DNA of 64,000 nucleotides from Halopseudomonas litoralis (GCF_900105005.1 NZ_LT629748.1:1984001-2048000), one strand, 5' to 3'. Shown: positions 42,876 to 52,726, numbered from the stretch's first letter. The notes: generated by a model not told the origin, from the letters alone. Translations and numbers: made by a program.

Positions 42876-43766
42876 TCAAACCCTGCTCAGCAGCTCCTTC
42901 CCCACCCACGAGCGTGCAAACTGCCAGGCACAGCGTCCGTTGCGGTTGCCGCGGGCTTGTGCCCAGCGGATGGCTTCTTTCTGCAGACCTTCGCTCCACT
43001 CCCATTGCAGACCATACTCATGCGCCATGACCGCCAGCCAATGCCGCACCACATCGAGGTAGTGATCCTGGCTGAAGGGATAGAACGACACCCACAGCCC
43101 AAACCGGTCCGACAGCGCAATCTTCTCCTCGATGGCTTCACCGGGGTGTAGCTCGCCATCCACCATGCTGGCACCGAGGTTGTCGCTGCGCTGCTCTGGC
43201 AGCAGGTGGCGGCGGTTGGAGGTGGCATACAGCAGCAGGTTGTCCGGTGTCGCTTCGACAGAGCCGTCGAGTACGGTTTTCAGGGTCTTGTAGGCGCTGT
43301 CATCCGCCTCGAAGGCCAGATCATCACAGAACAGCAGGAAACGCCACGGCTGCTCACTGATCTGTGCGACCAGCGCTGGCAGGTGGATCAGGTCGCTCTT
43401 GTCTATTTCGATCAGACGCAAACCCGCTTCCGCCCATGTCGCCAGCAACGCCCGTACCAAAGATGACTTGCCCGTCCCGCGCGCGCCCCATAGGAGGGCA
43501 TTGTTGGCGGGCATGCCTTTGACGAATTGCTCGGTATTGGCTTCGAGCAAATTTTTCTGCCGGTCTACACCGACCAGATCGTTCAACCCGTGCCCGGCCG
43601 TTAGCTCCAAGGGCTTGAGCCACCCTCCATCACCCTGCCCGACCCAACGCGCGGCGTGGGTCTGGGCCCAGTCGATAACGGGCGGCACAGGCGGCAGGTT
43701 CTTCTCGTAGCGGTCGAGAAAATGGACGACGCGCTGCATGAAGTCGGCGGTGGTGATGTCGGGCAT
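42876..43766 (-). CDS. DUF815-type AAA ATPase
   Basis: 296 residues. Walker A is LLWGARGTGKSSLVRALL and Walker B is RFLLFCDDLAFEADD. They are followed by LLYATSNRRHLLPE (sensor 1) and ISLSDRFGLW-like text (KIALSDRFGLWVSFYPF) in which Arg may act as finger. The N-terminal lead (DLVGVDRQKNLLEANTEQFV) is characteristic of the DUF815 family, whose role is unknown. It stands alone between GST and msrB. Confidence 0.85.
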   Translation of the reverse strand: MPDITTADFMQRVVHFLDRYEKNLPPVPPVIDWAQTHAARWVGQGDGGWLKPLELTAGHGLNDLVGVDRQKNLLEANTEQFVKGMPANNALLWGARGTGKSSLVRALLATWAEAGLRLIEIDKSDLIHLPALVAQISEQPWRFLLFCDDLAFEADDSAYKTLKTVLDGSVEATPDNLLLYATSNRRHLLPEQRSDNLGASMVDGELHPGEAIEEKIALSDRFGLWVSFYPFSQDHYLDVVRHWLAVMAHEYGLQWEWSEGLQKEAIRWAQARGNRNGRCAWQFARSWVGKELLSRV

Positions 43767-43827
43767 GAGTGGTTCCTGGTTGGTGGTTGAATACTTCTCA
43801 AAGCGCAGGTTCTGGGGCGCAGCTCAC

Positions 43828-44223
43828 TCACCCCCTCGGCTCCAGCCTCAAACACACCGAGTTGATGCAATAGCGCAATCCCGTCGGTGGTGGGCCGTCT
43901 GGGAAGACATGGCCCAGGTGCGCGTCGCAGCGGGCGCAGAGCACTTCAGTGCGGTGCATGCCGTGGCTGTAGTCTTCGCTGGTGTTGATCGCGTCCTCGC
44001 TCACGGGCTGGTAGTAGCTGGGCCAGCCGCAGCCGGCGTCGAACTGGGTGTCTGTGTCGAACAGCGGCGCATCGCAGCATACGCAGTGGTACAGGCCAGG
44101 CTCACCCTTGAGGTGATACTCCCCGGAAAATGGCCGTTCGGTACCCTTGAGTCGGCAGACCTGGTACTGGGTGTCGTCCAACTGGGCGCGCCAGTCGTCG
44201 TCCGATTTGATTACTTTGTCCAT
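43828..44223 (-). CDS. msrB: Peptide methionine-(R)-sulfoxide reductase MsrB
   Basis: 131 residues from the ATG at 44223 (ribosome site GGAGGAAAT). It reduces methionine-R-sulfoxide in proteins. Two zinc-binding CXXC pairs (YHCVCCDAP and [14 protein letters not shown]), the substrate region [13 protein letters not shown] and the catalytic Cys in [13 protein letters not shown] are all present. A longer frame to 44373 overlaps the divergent aminotransferase gene. It is divergent from alaA, as in P. aeruginosa PA2827/PA2828. Confidence 0.95.
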   Translation of the reverse strand: MDKVIKSDDDWRAQLDDTQYQVCRLKGTERPFSGEYHLKGEPGLYHCVCCDAPLFDTDTQFDAGCGWPSYYQPVSEDAINTSEDYSHGMHRTEVLCARCDAHLGHVFPDGPPPTGLRYCINSVCLRLEPRG

Positions 44224-44341
44224 ATTTCCTCCGCAAGTTGTGTGCTCGGGCTTTCTTCGCCGGAACCGCAGCCGTATCATGCTCGTTTTGCTTTCGCGGT
44301 TACAGCCCCTCTCACCATCCGATGATTTACAGGTAAGTATC

Positions 44342-45553
44342 ATGCAGGTTAGCAAGTCCAACAAATTGGCCAATGTCTGCTACGACATTCGCGGACCCGT
44401 TCTGCGTCATGCCAAACGCCTCGAAGAGGAAGGTCACCGGATTCTCAAGCTGAATATCGGCAACCCGGCGCCCTTCGGGTTCGAAGCGCCCGAGGAAATC
44501 CTGCAGGACGTGATTCTCAACCTGTCCACTGCCCAGGGCTACAGTGATTCGAAGGGGCTGTTCTCGGCGCGCAAGGCGGTGATGCATTACTGCCAGACCA
44601 AGAACATCCAGGGCGTTGGCATCGAGGATATCTACCTCGGTAACGGCGTGTCCGAGCTGATCGTGATGGCGATGCAGGCGCTGCTGAACAATGGCGACGA
44701 GGTGCTGATCCCGGCGCCGGATTATCCGCTGTGGACGGCCTCTGTGAGCCTGTCGGGCGGTAAGCCGGTGCATTATCTGTGCGACGAGCAGTCGGATTGG
44801 TATCCGGATATCGAGGATATTCGCAGCAAGATCACCCCAAACACCAAAGCCATGGTGCTGATCAACCCGAACAACCCGACCGGCTCGGTGTATCCGCGCG
44901 AGGTGCTGGAGCAGCTGGCCGAGGTCGCTCGGGAGCATAAGCTGTTGGTATTGGCGGACGAGATCTACGACAAGATTCTGTACGACGGCACCGAGCATGA
45001 TTCCTTCGCCGCCATCGCGCCTGATCTGCTGTGCCTGACGTTCAACGGGCTGTCGAAGTCTTACCGGGTAGCGGGTTTCCGCTCCGGCTGGATGATCATC
45101 AGCGGCCCGAAACAGAAAGCTGCCAGTTATATCGAGGGGCTGGAGATTCTGTCCTCCATGCGCCTGTGTGCGAACGTGCCGTCGCAGCATGCGATTCAGA
45201 CTGCGCTGGGTGGGTATCAGAGCATCAATGATCTGATATTGCCCGGTGGCCGCCTGCTGGAGCAGCGCGATCTGGCCTGGGAGATGCTGAACGACATTCC
45301 CGGGGTGAGCTGTACCAAGCCCAAGGGCGCGCTGTACCTGTTCCCGAAACTGGATCCGAAGGTGTACCCGATCCATAACGACGAGAAGATGGTGCTGGAC
45401 CTGCTGCTGCAGGAGAAGATCCTGGTCGTTCAGGGCACCGCCTTCAACTGGCCCTGGCCGGATCACTTCCGCATCGTGTCGCTGCCACGCAAGGATGATC
45501 TGGAAATGGCGATCGGGCGGATTGCGAACTTTCTGCATGGGTATCGGCAGTAG
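44342..45553 (+). CDS. alaA: Alanine-synthesising aminotransferase AlaA
   Basis: 403 residues from ATG at 44342. Class I/II PLP fold: [18 protein letters not shown] at the N-terminus, [34 protein letters not shown] (Asn/Pro contact), [15 protein letters not shown] (PLP Asp/Tyr), and the Schiff-base Lys in [19 protein letters not shown]. It makes alanine from pyruvate with glutamate. The protein is full length against E. coli AlaA (405). It is divergent from msrB across about 118 bases. Confidence 0.92.
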   Translation: MQVSKSNKLANVCYDIRGPVLRHAKRLEEEGHRILKLNIGNPAPFGFEAPEEILQDVILNLSTAQGYSDSKGLFSARKAVMHYCQTKNIQGVGIEDIYLGNGVSELIVMAMQALLNNGDEVLIPAPDYPLWTASVSLSGGKPVHYLCDEQSDWYPDIEDIRSKITPNTKAMVLINPNNPTGSVYPREVLEQLAEVAREHKLLVLADEIYDKILYDGTEHDSFAAIAPDLLCLTFNGLSKSYRVAGFRSGWMIISGPKQKAASYIEGLEILSSMRLCANVPSQHAIQTALGGYQSINDLILPGGRLLEQRDLAWEMLNDIPGVSCTKPKGALYLFPKLDPKVYPIHNDEKMVLDLLLQEKILVVQGTAFNWPWPDHFRIVSLPRKDDLEMAIGRIANFLHGYRQ

Positions 45554-45603
45554 GTTTTGTTGAGCCCTGGAACACTTACGACGCGGTTTCCATGCCACAC
45601 CTG

Positions 45604-45655
45604 ATCGTTCCCACGCTCCCGCGTGGGAACGCATGCAGGGATGCTCTGCGTCCCT
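45604..45655. repeat. REP
   Basis: CGTTCCCACGCTCCCGCGTG (from about 45605), then GCATGCAGGGATGCTCTGCG. It lies between alaA and htpX, which are in the same direction. Confidence 0.85.
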
Positions 45656-45764
45656 GGCTTGGCGCCGCTCTCCCGACACGCTTTGATACAGACTGCCGAT
45701 TGAATCCCGGCCGGTCAGGCCCAACTATACGGCTAGCTATATCATCCCGAGGAGTTTCACTTAA

Positions 45765-46658
45765 ATGATGCGTATTTTGCTTTTTCTGGCAACCAACCTT
45801 GCCATTGTGCTGGTTGCCAGTGTCACCCTGAGCCTGCTGGGTGTTGGCAGTATTCATGATGGTCAGGGCGGCATGAACCTGACGTCGCTGTTGATTTTCT
45901 GCGCCGTGATCGGGTTTGCCGGCTCCTTCGTTTCCCTGTTCCTGTCCAAGTGGATGGCCAAGCGCGGCACCGGTACCCGCATCATCACCCAGCCACAGAC
46001 CCGTCAGGAGCAATGGCTGGTCGATACGGTTGCCGAGCTGGCCCAGGCCGCTAATATCGGTATGCCGGAGGTCGGTATCTTCCCGTCGCGGGCGTCGAAC
46101 GCCTTCGCTACCGGGTGGAACAAGAACGCCTCGCTGGTGGCGGTGTCCGAAGGCATGCTGCAACGCTTCAGCCCTAACGAGATCCGCGCGGTCATGGCTC
46201 ACGAGATCGGTCACGTGGCTAACGGCGACATGGTGACCCTGACACTGATTCAGGGCGTGGTGAATACCTTCGTGATGTTCTTTGCGCGCATCATCGGTAA
46301 CTTCGTTGATCGCGCTGTGTTCAAGAACGAAGGCTCCGGCCCGGGCATCGGTTATTTCATTGCGACCATCGCTGCCGAGCTGATTCTGGGTATCCTCGCC
46401 AGCATCATCGTCATGTGGTTCTCGCGCCAGCGCGAATTCCGCGCCGATGCGGCCGCAGCGCAACTGAGCGGCAGCGGCAACATGATTGCGGCGCTGGAGC
46501 GTCTGCGTGCCGAGCAGGGCATTCCGGTTGAGATGCCGGGTGAAATGACTGCCTTCGGTATCAACGGCAACCTGAAGAACGGCCTCGCCGGCCTGCTGAT
46601 GACCCACCCGCCGCTGGAACAGCGCATCGCTGCGCTGCGCGCCGGGAACTATCGCTAA
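45765..46658 (+). CDS. htpX: Membrane-bound zinc metalloprotease HtpX
   Basis: 297 residues, M48 family. Two N-terminal membrane helices precede the cytoplasmic zinc motif [14 protein letters not shown] (HEXXH), followed by a second membrane pair and the third ligand Glu in [17 protein letters not shown]. The end has [16 protein letters not shown]. It degrades misfolded inner-membrane proteins together with FtsH. Ribosome site GAGG at 45750. No Cpx-like operator was recognised. Confidence 0.95.
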   Translation: MMRILLFLATNLAIVLVASVTLSLLGVGSIHDGQGGMNLTSLLIFCAVIGFAGSFVSLFLSKWMAKRGTGTRIITQPQTRQEQWLVDTVAELAQAANIGMPEVGIFPSRASNAFATGWNKNASLVAVSEGMLQRFSPNEIRAVMAHEIGHVANGDMVTLTLIQGVVNTFVMFFARIIGNFVDRAVFKNEGSGPGIGYFIATIAAELILGILASIIVMWFSRQREFRADAAAAQLSGSGNMIAALERLRAEQGIPVEMPGEMTAFGINGNLKNGLAGLLMTHPPLEQRIAALRAGNYR

Positions 46659-46669
46659 GGTTGTTCAAC

Positions 46670-46694
46670 GGCAGCCCCCACCTGGCGGGCTGCC
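46670..46694 (+). terminator. Hairpin after htpX
   Basis: GGCAGCCC (46670-46677) pairs with GGGCTGCC (46687-46694), 12 bases after the htpX stop. It lacks a T-run, so it is a weak or Rho-assisted terminator candidate. Confidence 0.45.
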
Positions 46695-46836
46695 ACTCTC
46701 TCCAAACCATTGATTGCCCCTCCCCCGGAAACTTTCTGTCATCCTGTGGTCACAACATTGGTCTATGCTTCGTTTATGTCAGGCATCGCAGAGTTGCCGG
46801 CATCTACCCGATTAGAGCTGATTTGGAGAAAAATCA

Positions 46837-47025
46837 ATGAATCTACAGGTACAGCAGAAACAGCGTTCCCTTACCGAGCACCTGCCTCGCCCGTCTCTGC
46901 AGGCACGGGGCTTTCTGGTGGATGAGCATGGCCGTGAGATTGCCATAACCGAACGCATGATCCAGCAAGCCTGTGAAGCACTTGATGAACATTGGGTAAC
47001 GCCCCGCGCTGCCAATGCCCGCTGA
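46837..47025 (+). CDS. Small conserved pseudomonad protein (PA1571-like)
   Basis: 62 residues. The central LQARGFLVDEHGREIAITERMIQQACEAL pattern (in parts) resembles the PA1571 family of small proteins as I remember it: a short loop with D-E-H-G-R-E-I followed by an amphipathic helix. Good ribosome site GGAG at 46823-46826 and coding-like composition support a real gene. Function unknown; no membrane segment or signal peptide. Confidence 0.6.
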   Translation: MNLQVQQKQRSLTEHLPRPSLQARGFLVDEHGREIAITERMIQQACEALDEHWVTPRAANAR

Positions 47026-47122
47026 AAGCGGCCAGGTCAGCCGAGCTGCAAAAGGATGGTAGGAGCGGCCTCCCACAAAACCGGCCCGCTCGGCCATGGC
47101 CATTACCTGGCTTCGCGTTCTC

Positions 47123-48280
47123 TCAGAACTCACCGCCCGACACAAACCCCGCGGCAATCAAGCGCCGAGCCACCTGTGGCTCGGATGCGGCGGTGTTGAT
47201 ACGAAGCAAATTGCATTCCCGCCGTAGAGGATAATCCTTGCGCAACCGATCAAAACCTTCCCGACTGGCCTGTTCCGATGGTGCAGCCGCCAGCATGGCG
47301 CGCAGACGGGCGTCATCATCACGTACGTCGTAGACCTGTCGCAGGGCTTTGCTCAGCAGCCAATCGGCTGGGGTGCCGGCTTCCATCGCCCATTCCCCCG
47401 CGCCTGTACGCGGCGCCAGCTGTTCCAGAGTCAGCGTGGCAGGCGAGTCGAGAAAACGGCATAGCGCCTGATAGATCTGTGCGGTGCCGCGCAGCTTGCC
47501 ATCGAGGCTGTAACCCGCGATATGCGGCGTAGCCAGGGCACATCGGGCGGCAAGTTTGGGGTCGACCAGGGGTTCGGTTTCCCATACATCCAATGCGACC
47601 AGCAGGTCCGCGCGCTGCGCCAGAACCGTTTTCAGGGCGGTATTGTCGATCACCGGACCACGGCTGCTGTTGATCAGCCAGGTACCGGGGCGCAGTACGC
47701 GCAGGCGTTTTTCATTGAACAGGTGATGAGTCGCATGTTTGCCGTCGGTGGTCAGCGGCACGTGGCAGCTGATGACGTCACAGCGGCTGATCAGCTCATC
47801 AAGCTCGACCAGTCCCTCGGCGCCCCGCTCGGCACGGGGCGGATCGCAGAGCAGGGTTTCAATGCCGAGCGCATCGAGTGTGGTGGCGAGCCGCCCGCCC
47901 ACCTCCCCTACCCCGACGATGCCGACCATCTTGTTCTGCCAGGCGGTGGCACTGCGCTCGGACAGCGTCAGCAGGCAGCTGAGAACATACTCCACCACAC
48001 CGCGCGCGTTGCAACCTGGCGCGCTGGCGACTTCGACGCCCGCCGCTGCCAGTCCCGGCAGGTCGAGGTGATCGGTGCCTATGGTGCAGGTGCCAACGAA
48101 GCGCACCGGGGTGCCGGCGAGCATGGCGGCACTGACCTTGGTCACCGAGCGCACCAGCAGCACGTCGGCGTCACTGACCGAGGTATGATCAATCAACCGC
48201 CCCGGCAAACGTGTCAGACGGCCGAAATCGGCGAGAAATTCGTCAAGCAGCGGAATGTTTTCATCAGCGACTATATGCAT
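47123..48280 (-). CDS. pdxB: Erythronate-4-phosphate dehydrogenase PdxB
   Basis: 385 residues, D-2-hydroxyacid dehydrogenase fold. It oxidises 4-phosphoerythronate in the DXP-dependent pyridoxal phosphate pathway. Start MHIVADENIPLLDEFL is typical. The NAD site is MVGIVGVGEVGGRLATTL, and catalytic residues lie in INSSRGPVIDNTAL (Arg), DVWETEPLVDP (Glu) and TPHIAGYSLDGKLRG (His). The C-terminal dimerisation domain of PdxB is present, with DVRDDDARLRAML and FDRLRKDYPLRRE. Confidence 0.95.
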   Translation of the reverse strand: MHIVADENIPLLDEFLADFGRLTRLPGRLIDHTSVSDADVLLVRSVTKVSAAMLAGTPVRFVGTCTIGTDHLDLPGLAAAGVEVASAPGCNARGVVEYVLSCLLTLSERSATAWQNKMVGIVGVGEVGGRLATTLDALGIETLLCDPPRAERGAEGLVELDELISRCDVISCHVPLTTDGKHATHHLFNEKRLRVLRPGTWLINSSRGPVIDNTALKTVLAQRADLLVALDVWETEPLVDPKLAARCALATPHIAGYSLDGKLRGTAQIYQALCRFLDSPATLTLEQLAPRTGAGEWAMEAGTPADWLLSKALRQVYDVRDDDARLRAMLAAAPSEQASREGFDRLRKDYPLRRECNLLRINTAASEPQVARRLIAAGFVSGGEF

Positions 48281-48359
48281 GGTTCGGGTCCGTGAGGGGC
48301 GATGGGGTTATTGTCGGAGTGGTTCCGGCATCTGTCCAGCGCGGGAACCCCGTTGGGGC

Positions 48360-48611
48360 GGCTCTGCGTCTGAGTTTTGACGCTCTGCGTTCCAACTCCT
48401 ACCGCCGTGCAAGCTGCCGGTTCGGACGCAGGAGCGTCCAGGTCGCGGTTCCCACGCAGGAGTGTGGGAACCATCGTCTGGGGGGCGAGCTCTGCGTCCC
48501 GGTCACCCACCATCGTGCAATCCCCAGCCAAGAAACCGGAATGCCGACTCAGGACCCAGATCGTTCCCACGCTCCTGCGTGGGAATGCATGCGGGATGCT
48601 TCTGCGTCCCA
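48360..48611. repeat. REP cluster between pdxB and epmC
   Basis: At least three REP units: GCTCTGCGTCTGAG at the left, GGACGCAGGAGCGTCC with GTTCCCACGCAGGAGTGTGG in the middle, and CGTTCCCACGCTCCTGCGTG with a final TCTGCGTCCC. It fills nearly the whole gap upstream of pdxB. Confidence 0.85.
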
Positions 48612-48637
48612 ACTCTCATCGCCGTGCAAGCTGCCGC

Positions 48638-49174
48638 CTACAGCCGCTCGATGCTGAAGTCCTGCACTTGCAGCGTGTCGCCGGGCCGGTAGTAGGTTAG
48701 TAGTGCGTTGATGAATCGGGCCGGGCGTTCGGGGATGCCTTGGTTCAGGTAGCTTCGCACTTGCTCGACGACGCGCGTCTTGAATGGCGTCGGGTCGGTG
48801 GCGTCGCCGCTGAGGTTGTCCAGGCTGACACGAAAGGGATGTCCGGCCGCTTCGCAGAACAACCACTCCAGTGCCTGGGGTTTGACTTCAACCTGCTCGA
48901 AGGCGCCCTGCTGCTCGGCAGTGCGCCCATCCGGGGCGTACCAGTAGCCGAAGTCGGCCAGCTGCCGGCGGGCGGCGCCAGCGACGCACCAGTGTGCGAT
49001 CTCGTGCAATGCACTGCGGTAATAATCATGGGTGAAGATGATGCGGTGCATCGGCTCGTCGGTATCTGCCGGCAGGTAGACTGGCTCCGGCGCTCCGCCC
49101 ACCAGACGGGTGTTGAATTCGCTGGCAAAACAGTCCGCAAACAGTCGGACCAGATCCTGGCAATCGTGTGTCAT
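48638..49174 (-). CDS. epmC: Elongation factor P hydroxylase EpmC-like
   Basis: 178 residues from the ATG at 49174; an in-frame ATG eight codons earlier is possible. The YfcM/EpmC family signature YRSALHEIAHWCVAGAARR (HEXXH-like) and DFGYWYAPDGRTAEQQ are clear. EpmC hydroxylates the beta-lysylated lysine of EF-P in enterobacteria. Most pseudomonads instead rhamnosylate an arginine of EF-P, so its presence here suggests a lysine-type EF-P; that gene is outside the window. It is divergent from norM. Confidence 0.85.
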   Translation of the reverse strand: MTHDCQDLVRLFADCFASEFNTRLVGGAPEPVYLPADTDEPMHRIIFTHDYYRSALHEIAHWCVAGAARRQLADFGYWYAPDGRTAEQQGAFEQVEVKPQALEWLFCEAAGHPFRVSLDNLSGDATDPTPFKTRVVEQVRSYLNQGIPERPARFINALLTYYRPGDTLQVQDFSIERL

Positions 49175-49242
49175 TGAGTGATGGACAATATTCGGCAAAT
49201 TGATAGGATGGGCTGCTTTTCCCTCTTATGCAGTAACGCTAA

Positions 49243-50652
49243 ATGACTCGAAGAAGCCTCTCCCGCGGACGCCGCAGTGTAACAGAACTGCGTGCGCTGA
49301 TCTGGCTTGCGCTGCCCATCATTGCGGCACAGATGTCGCACACTCTGCTCGGCTTTGTCGACACGGCCATGGCCGGTCGGGTGAGTGCTGTTGATCTGGC
49401 TGCGGTGGCGCTGGGCAATTCGTTCTGGGTGCCGACGTTCCTGTTTCTGACCGGCGTGCTGATGATCATCACCTCGAAGGTGGCCGCCAGCAGTGGTACC
49501 GGTCGTCTGGAGGAAACCGGGCCGCTGGTGCGTCAGGCGGTCTGGCTGGGTCTGTGTATCGGTCTGGTCTGCGCGGTGTTGCTGTTTTCCGTGGAGCCGC
49601 TGCTGTATTGGGCCGGCGTGCAGGAGGAGCTGATTCCCAAGTCCATCGGCTATATCCAGGCGGTGGCACTGGGCTTTCCGGCGGTGGGCATGTATCAGGC
49701 GTTGCGCGGGCTGAGCGATGGTCTGTCGCGCACCAAGCCGACCATGGTCATCGGCTTTCTCGGGCTGATTCTCAACGTGCCGGCCAACTATGTGCTGGTG
49801 TACGGCAAGCTTGGCTTTCCGGCCATGGGCGCAATTGGTTGCGGTGTCGCGACCACGCTGGTGATGTGGTTCATGCTCGGCTGCATGCTGGTCTATCTGA
49901 AACGCTCGACGATCTACGATGCCTGCCGACTGTTCGAGCGTTTCGAGTGGCCGCGCTGGACGGTGCAGCGGCATCTGTTGGGGCTGGGTCTGCCGGTCGG
50001 TATATCGCTGTTTTCCGAGACCAGCATGTTCGCGCTGATCGCCCTGCTGATCGGCAGTCTTGGCGCCGTGGTGGTTGCCAGTCACCAGGTGGCGCTGAAT
50101 CTCACTTCGATCATCTTCATGGTGCCCTTCAGTCTTGGTCTGGCGATCACCGTGCGGGTCGGTCACAACCTTGGTATGAGCGGTGCGCGGGCCGGGCTGT
50201 TTGCCGCGAAGGTGGGGATTACCGTGGCGCTGTTGTTCGCTGTGGTGGCTGCCAGCAGTATTTATCTGCTGGCCGATTGGCTGCCGTATCTGTATACCAG
50301 CGATCCCGAAGTGCTGGCGCTGTCCACCGCGTTGTTGTTCTATGCCGCGCTGTATCAGTTTTCCGACTCGGTGCAGGTCGCCTGTGCCGGGGCACTGCGC
50401 GGCTATCAGGACACCCGCGTGCCGATGCTGCTGACCATGGTCGCCTACTGGCTGGTGGGTCTGCCCAGCGGCTACGTACTGGGCCTGACCGACCTGCTGG
50501 GTCCGCCGCAGGGGCCGGCGGGGTTCTGGAAGGGGTTGATCATCGGGCTGAGCGTAGCGGCGACATTCCTGTCAATCCGCCTGGCGATTGTCGGCGGCAG
50601 ACGCAAGCGGCGTTTTCCGCAGGATGAGAGTCATCTGAAACTCACGGGTTAG
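49243..50652 (+). CDS. norM: MATE-family multidrug efflux protein NorM
   Basis: 469 residues with twelve membrane helices. MATE landmarks include LIWLALPIIAAQMSHTLLGFVDTAMAGRVSAVDLAAVALG (in parts) at the N-terminus, ALRGLSDGLSRTKPTMV in the middle and LRGYQDTRVPMLLTMVAYW in the C-terminal half. It exports cationic drugs using sodium or proton gradients. In several pseudomonads norM is next to epmC as here. A REP follows about 24 bases after the stop. Confidence 0.93.
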   Translation: MTRRSLSRGRRSVTELRALIWLALPIIAAQMSHTLLGFVDTAMAGRVSAVDLAAVALGNSFWVPTFLFLTGVLMIITSKVAASSGTGRLEETGPLVRQAVWLGLCIGLVCAVLLFSVEPLLYWAGVQEELIPKSIGYIQAVALGFPAVGMYQALRGLSDGLSRTKPTMVIGFLGLILNVPANYVLVYGKLGFPAMGAIGCGVATTLVMWFMLGCMLVYLKRSTIYDACRLFERFEWPRWTVQRHLLGLGLPVGISLFSETSMFALIALLIGSLGAVVVASHQVALNLTSIIFMVPFSLGLAITVRVGHNLGMSGARAGLFAAKVGITVALLFAVVAASSIYLLADWLPYLYTSDPEVLALSTALLFYAALYQFSDSVQVACAGALRGYQDTRVPMLLTMVAYWLVGLPSGYVLGLTDLLGPPQGPAGFWKGLIIGLSVAATFLSIRLAIVGGRRKRRFPQDESHLKLTG

Positions 50653-50675
50653 TCGCTACCCGTTCTTCAGATGAC

Positions 50676-50723
50676 TTCCACGCTCCGGCGTGGGAACGCA
50701 TGCCGGGATGCTCTGCGCCCCGG
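50676..50723. repeat. REP
   Basis: TTCCACGCTCCGGCGTGGGA and GGGATGCTCTGCGCCCC in the gap between the convergent norM and tusA-like genes. Confidence 0.8.
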
Positions 50724-50796
50724 TTTTAACGCGATGCGGGATGCGGGATGCTCTGTGTCCTGGTGTAGGCCGTTTACCGTCATCGGGTTTCGAGTA

Positions 50797-51045
50797 TTAC
50801 TCCGCATCCCGCTTGCGAATCAGGTAATGAAACTCCCCTTCCCGCTCCTGCTGCTCCAGCAGCTCATGCCCGAGGAAACTGCAGAAGCGCGGGATGTCCC
50901 GTTGTGTTGACGGGTCGGTGGCCAGGACTTCCAGACATTGCCCGGCGGCAAGGTCGCGCACGGCGTTGTGCAGCAGCATGACCGGCTCAGGGCAAAACAG
51001 CCCGCGGGCGTCGAGTTGGGTTGGTGAGGTCGGCTCGGTTGTCAT
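50797..51045 (-). CDS. tusA: TusA-family sulfur relay protein
   Basis: 82 residues from the ATG at 51045; a longer frame to 51126 lacks a ribosome site. SirA/TusA fold: [19 protein letters not shown] has the active Cys-18 in CPEP, followed by [24 protein letters not shown]. It carries persulfide sulfur for tRNA 2-thiouridine synthesis or other targets. Divergent from the monooxygenase-like gene. Confidence 0.88.
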   Translation of the reverse strand: MTTEPTSPTQLDARGLFCPEPVMLLHNAVRDLAAGQCLEVLATDPSTQRDIPRFCSFLGHELLEQQEREGEFHYLIRKRDAE

Positions 51046-51159
51046 ATAACATCGGACTCTGAAACGTAATGCTGGATTATCCGTAAATCGACCGTCACTT
51101 GCCAGTCGCGGCTTACGGGGTAACACTGAGGCTATTCATCACAATATCAAGGAGTAAAC

Positions 51160-51444
51160 ATGATCAAGGTACTGATTGAGCGCATTATCGCAGAAGGCCT
51201 GGAAGAGCCTTACGAAGCCGCCGCGCGTAACATTCTGCAAAAGGCCATTCAGTCTCCCGGTTATCTGTTCGGAGAATCCTTCATTGATCTGGAACGCCCT
51301 AATTATCGCTATGTGATAGTCACCTGGCAGAACCGCCATTCATGGGAGCGTTGGGAAAACTCACCGGAGCGCAAGGAATGCCTGGTCTCGTTTGCTCCGA
51401 TGCTGATGGAAGAGGAAAAGATCACTCTGCTGGAGCCACTGTAA
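51160..51444 (+). CDS. Antibiotic biosynthesis monooxygenase (ABM) domain protein
   Basis: 94 residues forming one ferredoxin-like ABM domain: MIKVLIERIIAEGLEEPYEA, SPGYLFGESFIDLERPNYRY and WQNRHSWERWENSPERKE. Homologues are dimeric small oxygenases or sensors with varied or unknown substrates; the family name does not mean it makes antibiotics. Good ribosome site AAGGAG at 51150. Monocistronic, with a REP cluster after it. Confidence 0.82.
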   Translation: MIKVLIERIIAEGLEEPYEAAARNILQKAIQSPGYLFGESFIDLERPNYRYVIVTWQNRHSWERWENSPERKECLVSFAPMLMEEEKITLLEPL

Positions 51445-51486
51445 CGCCCATACAGCCGGGCTCGGGCATTGTGCCGGGACACAGCT

Positions 51487-51617
51487 CGGACGCAGGAGCG
51501 TCCAGGGCGCGGTTATCACGCTGGAGCGTGGGAACCATCGGAAATCGAGTACTGGCTCCCCACCAGATCGTTCCCACGCTCCGCGTGGGAATGCATGCAG
51601 GGACGCTCTGCGTCCCG
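51487..51617. repeat. REP pair (REPIN-like)
   Basis: GGACGCAGGAGCGTCC and ATCACGCTGGAGCGTGGGAA on the left, inverted CGTTCCCACGCTCCGCGTGG and GGACGCTCTGCGTCC on the right, spaced by about 30 bases. Between convergent genes. Confidence 0.87.
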
Positions 51618-51634
51618 GTGTCAGCGCCCGTCTG

Positions 51635-52726
51635 TTACTCCGGAACCTGCTTCGCTATCTGATAGCTCCCGGCATGCAATATGCGCACATGGCAGGTCAC
51701 TTCTTCCCTGTCGCTATATAGCTGCTTGCAGGATATGGTGGCGCGGATGTTTGCTTCGTCCAGCGCGTCCTGCACATGCTCCAGACACTGGATGACTTCG
51801 CGATAACGCTGTTTCATCGGCAGTTTGAAGTTCATGATGGCTTCCCGGCACCAGCCGCGGGTCAGCCAGCGGGCGAGCATGGCGCTGCTGCGCGCGGGCT
51901 TGTCGACGATATCGCAGACCATCCACTGCACCGGCTTCTTCGGCTTGAACATGTAACCATCGGCTTCGATATGCTCGACCTGACCGGTGTCCATCAGGCT
52001 CTTGGCCATGGGGCCGTTGTCTACGGCGGTCACTTTCATGTGCCGGTTGACCATTTGCCAGGTCCAGCCACCCGGTGCGGCGCCGAGATCCACGGCGGTC
52101 ATGCCGGGGGCCAGGCGGCTGTCCCATTCATCCCGCGGGATGAAGTGGTGCCAGGCTTCTTCGAGTTTCAGGGTTGACCGGCTGGGGGCGTCGCGAGGCA
52201 CCTTGAGACGTGGAATACCCATCGGCCAGGGCGCGGCGTTGCCGGCCCAGGACCAGCCGACGAAGATTCGCTGACCGCTCTCGAAAAACACGTGCAGCCG
52301 TGGGGCGTCGGTTTTTGTCGGGCGTACGAAGCGGGTTTTGGTCAGAGCTGTTTCCAGCGGGCGACCGAGTTTCTTGGTCAGCGCGGCGAGGGCTTTGCCA
52401 TCATTGGTGTCGGCCGTTTCCAGCCACATGCTGGAGGCGATGGGACCTTTGGAACAGGCGGTGATGATGGGCGAGATACGGTCTTCGGCGGGAACATCAA
52501 GCCAGGTGCCGACCGCCCACTGGCGGACAAAGATCAGCTGACGGAAGTCGAGCTTTCGCATCAGGCGGCCTGCATCGCCGTCCTCTGGGCAGACAAAACG
52601 CACCACGGCGGTGCTGTCGCGGGTAACGGCATAACCTGCGATGCCCTTTTGCGCGGACAACTCCTGCATTTCAGCGGCGGCTTCACTTTCAAAGCCCGGA
52701 CGGCAATGCAACAACAATTCCTGCAT
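51635..52726 (-). CDS. rlmM: 23S rRNA 2'-O-ribose C2498 methyltransferase RlmM
   Basis: 363 residues from the ATG at 52726 (MQELLLHCRPGFESEAAAEM). An N-terminal THUMP-like region is followed by an RrmJ-type SAM domain: GMTAVDLGAAPGGWTWQMV (SAM site), VDNGPMAKSLMDTGQVEH, and WMVCDIVDKPARSSAML. The K-D-K-E-type catalytic Lys lies in REAIMNFKLPMKQRY. It methylates C2498 of 23S rRNA. Confidence 0.94.
   Translation of the reverse strand: MQELLLHCRPGFESEAAAEMQELSAQKGIAGYAVTRDSTAVVRFVCPEDGDAGRLMRKLDFRQLIFVRQWAVGTWLDVPAEDRISPIITACSKGPIASSMWLETADTNDGKALAALTKKLGRPLETALTKTRFVRPTKTDAPRLHVFFESGQRIFVGWSWAGNAAPWPMGIPRLKVPRDAPSRSTLKLEEAWHHFIPRDEWDSRLAPGMTAVDLGAAPGGWTWQMVNRHMKVTAVDNGPMAKSLMDTGQVEHIEADGYMFKPKKPVQWMVCDIVDKPARSSAMLARWLTRGWCREAIMNFKLPMKQRYREVIQCLEHVQDALDEANIRATISCKQLYSDREEVTCHVRILHAGSYQIAKQVPE

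Noticed and set aside
44327-45724. 465-codon minus-strand frame opposite alaA
   Set aside because: alaA carries all PLP-enzyme motifs; the antisense frame runs into a REP and has no ribosome site.
49171-50166. 331-codon minus-strand frame opposite norM
   Set aside because: Gln/His/Arg-rich shadow of a membrane protein gene.
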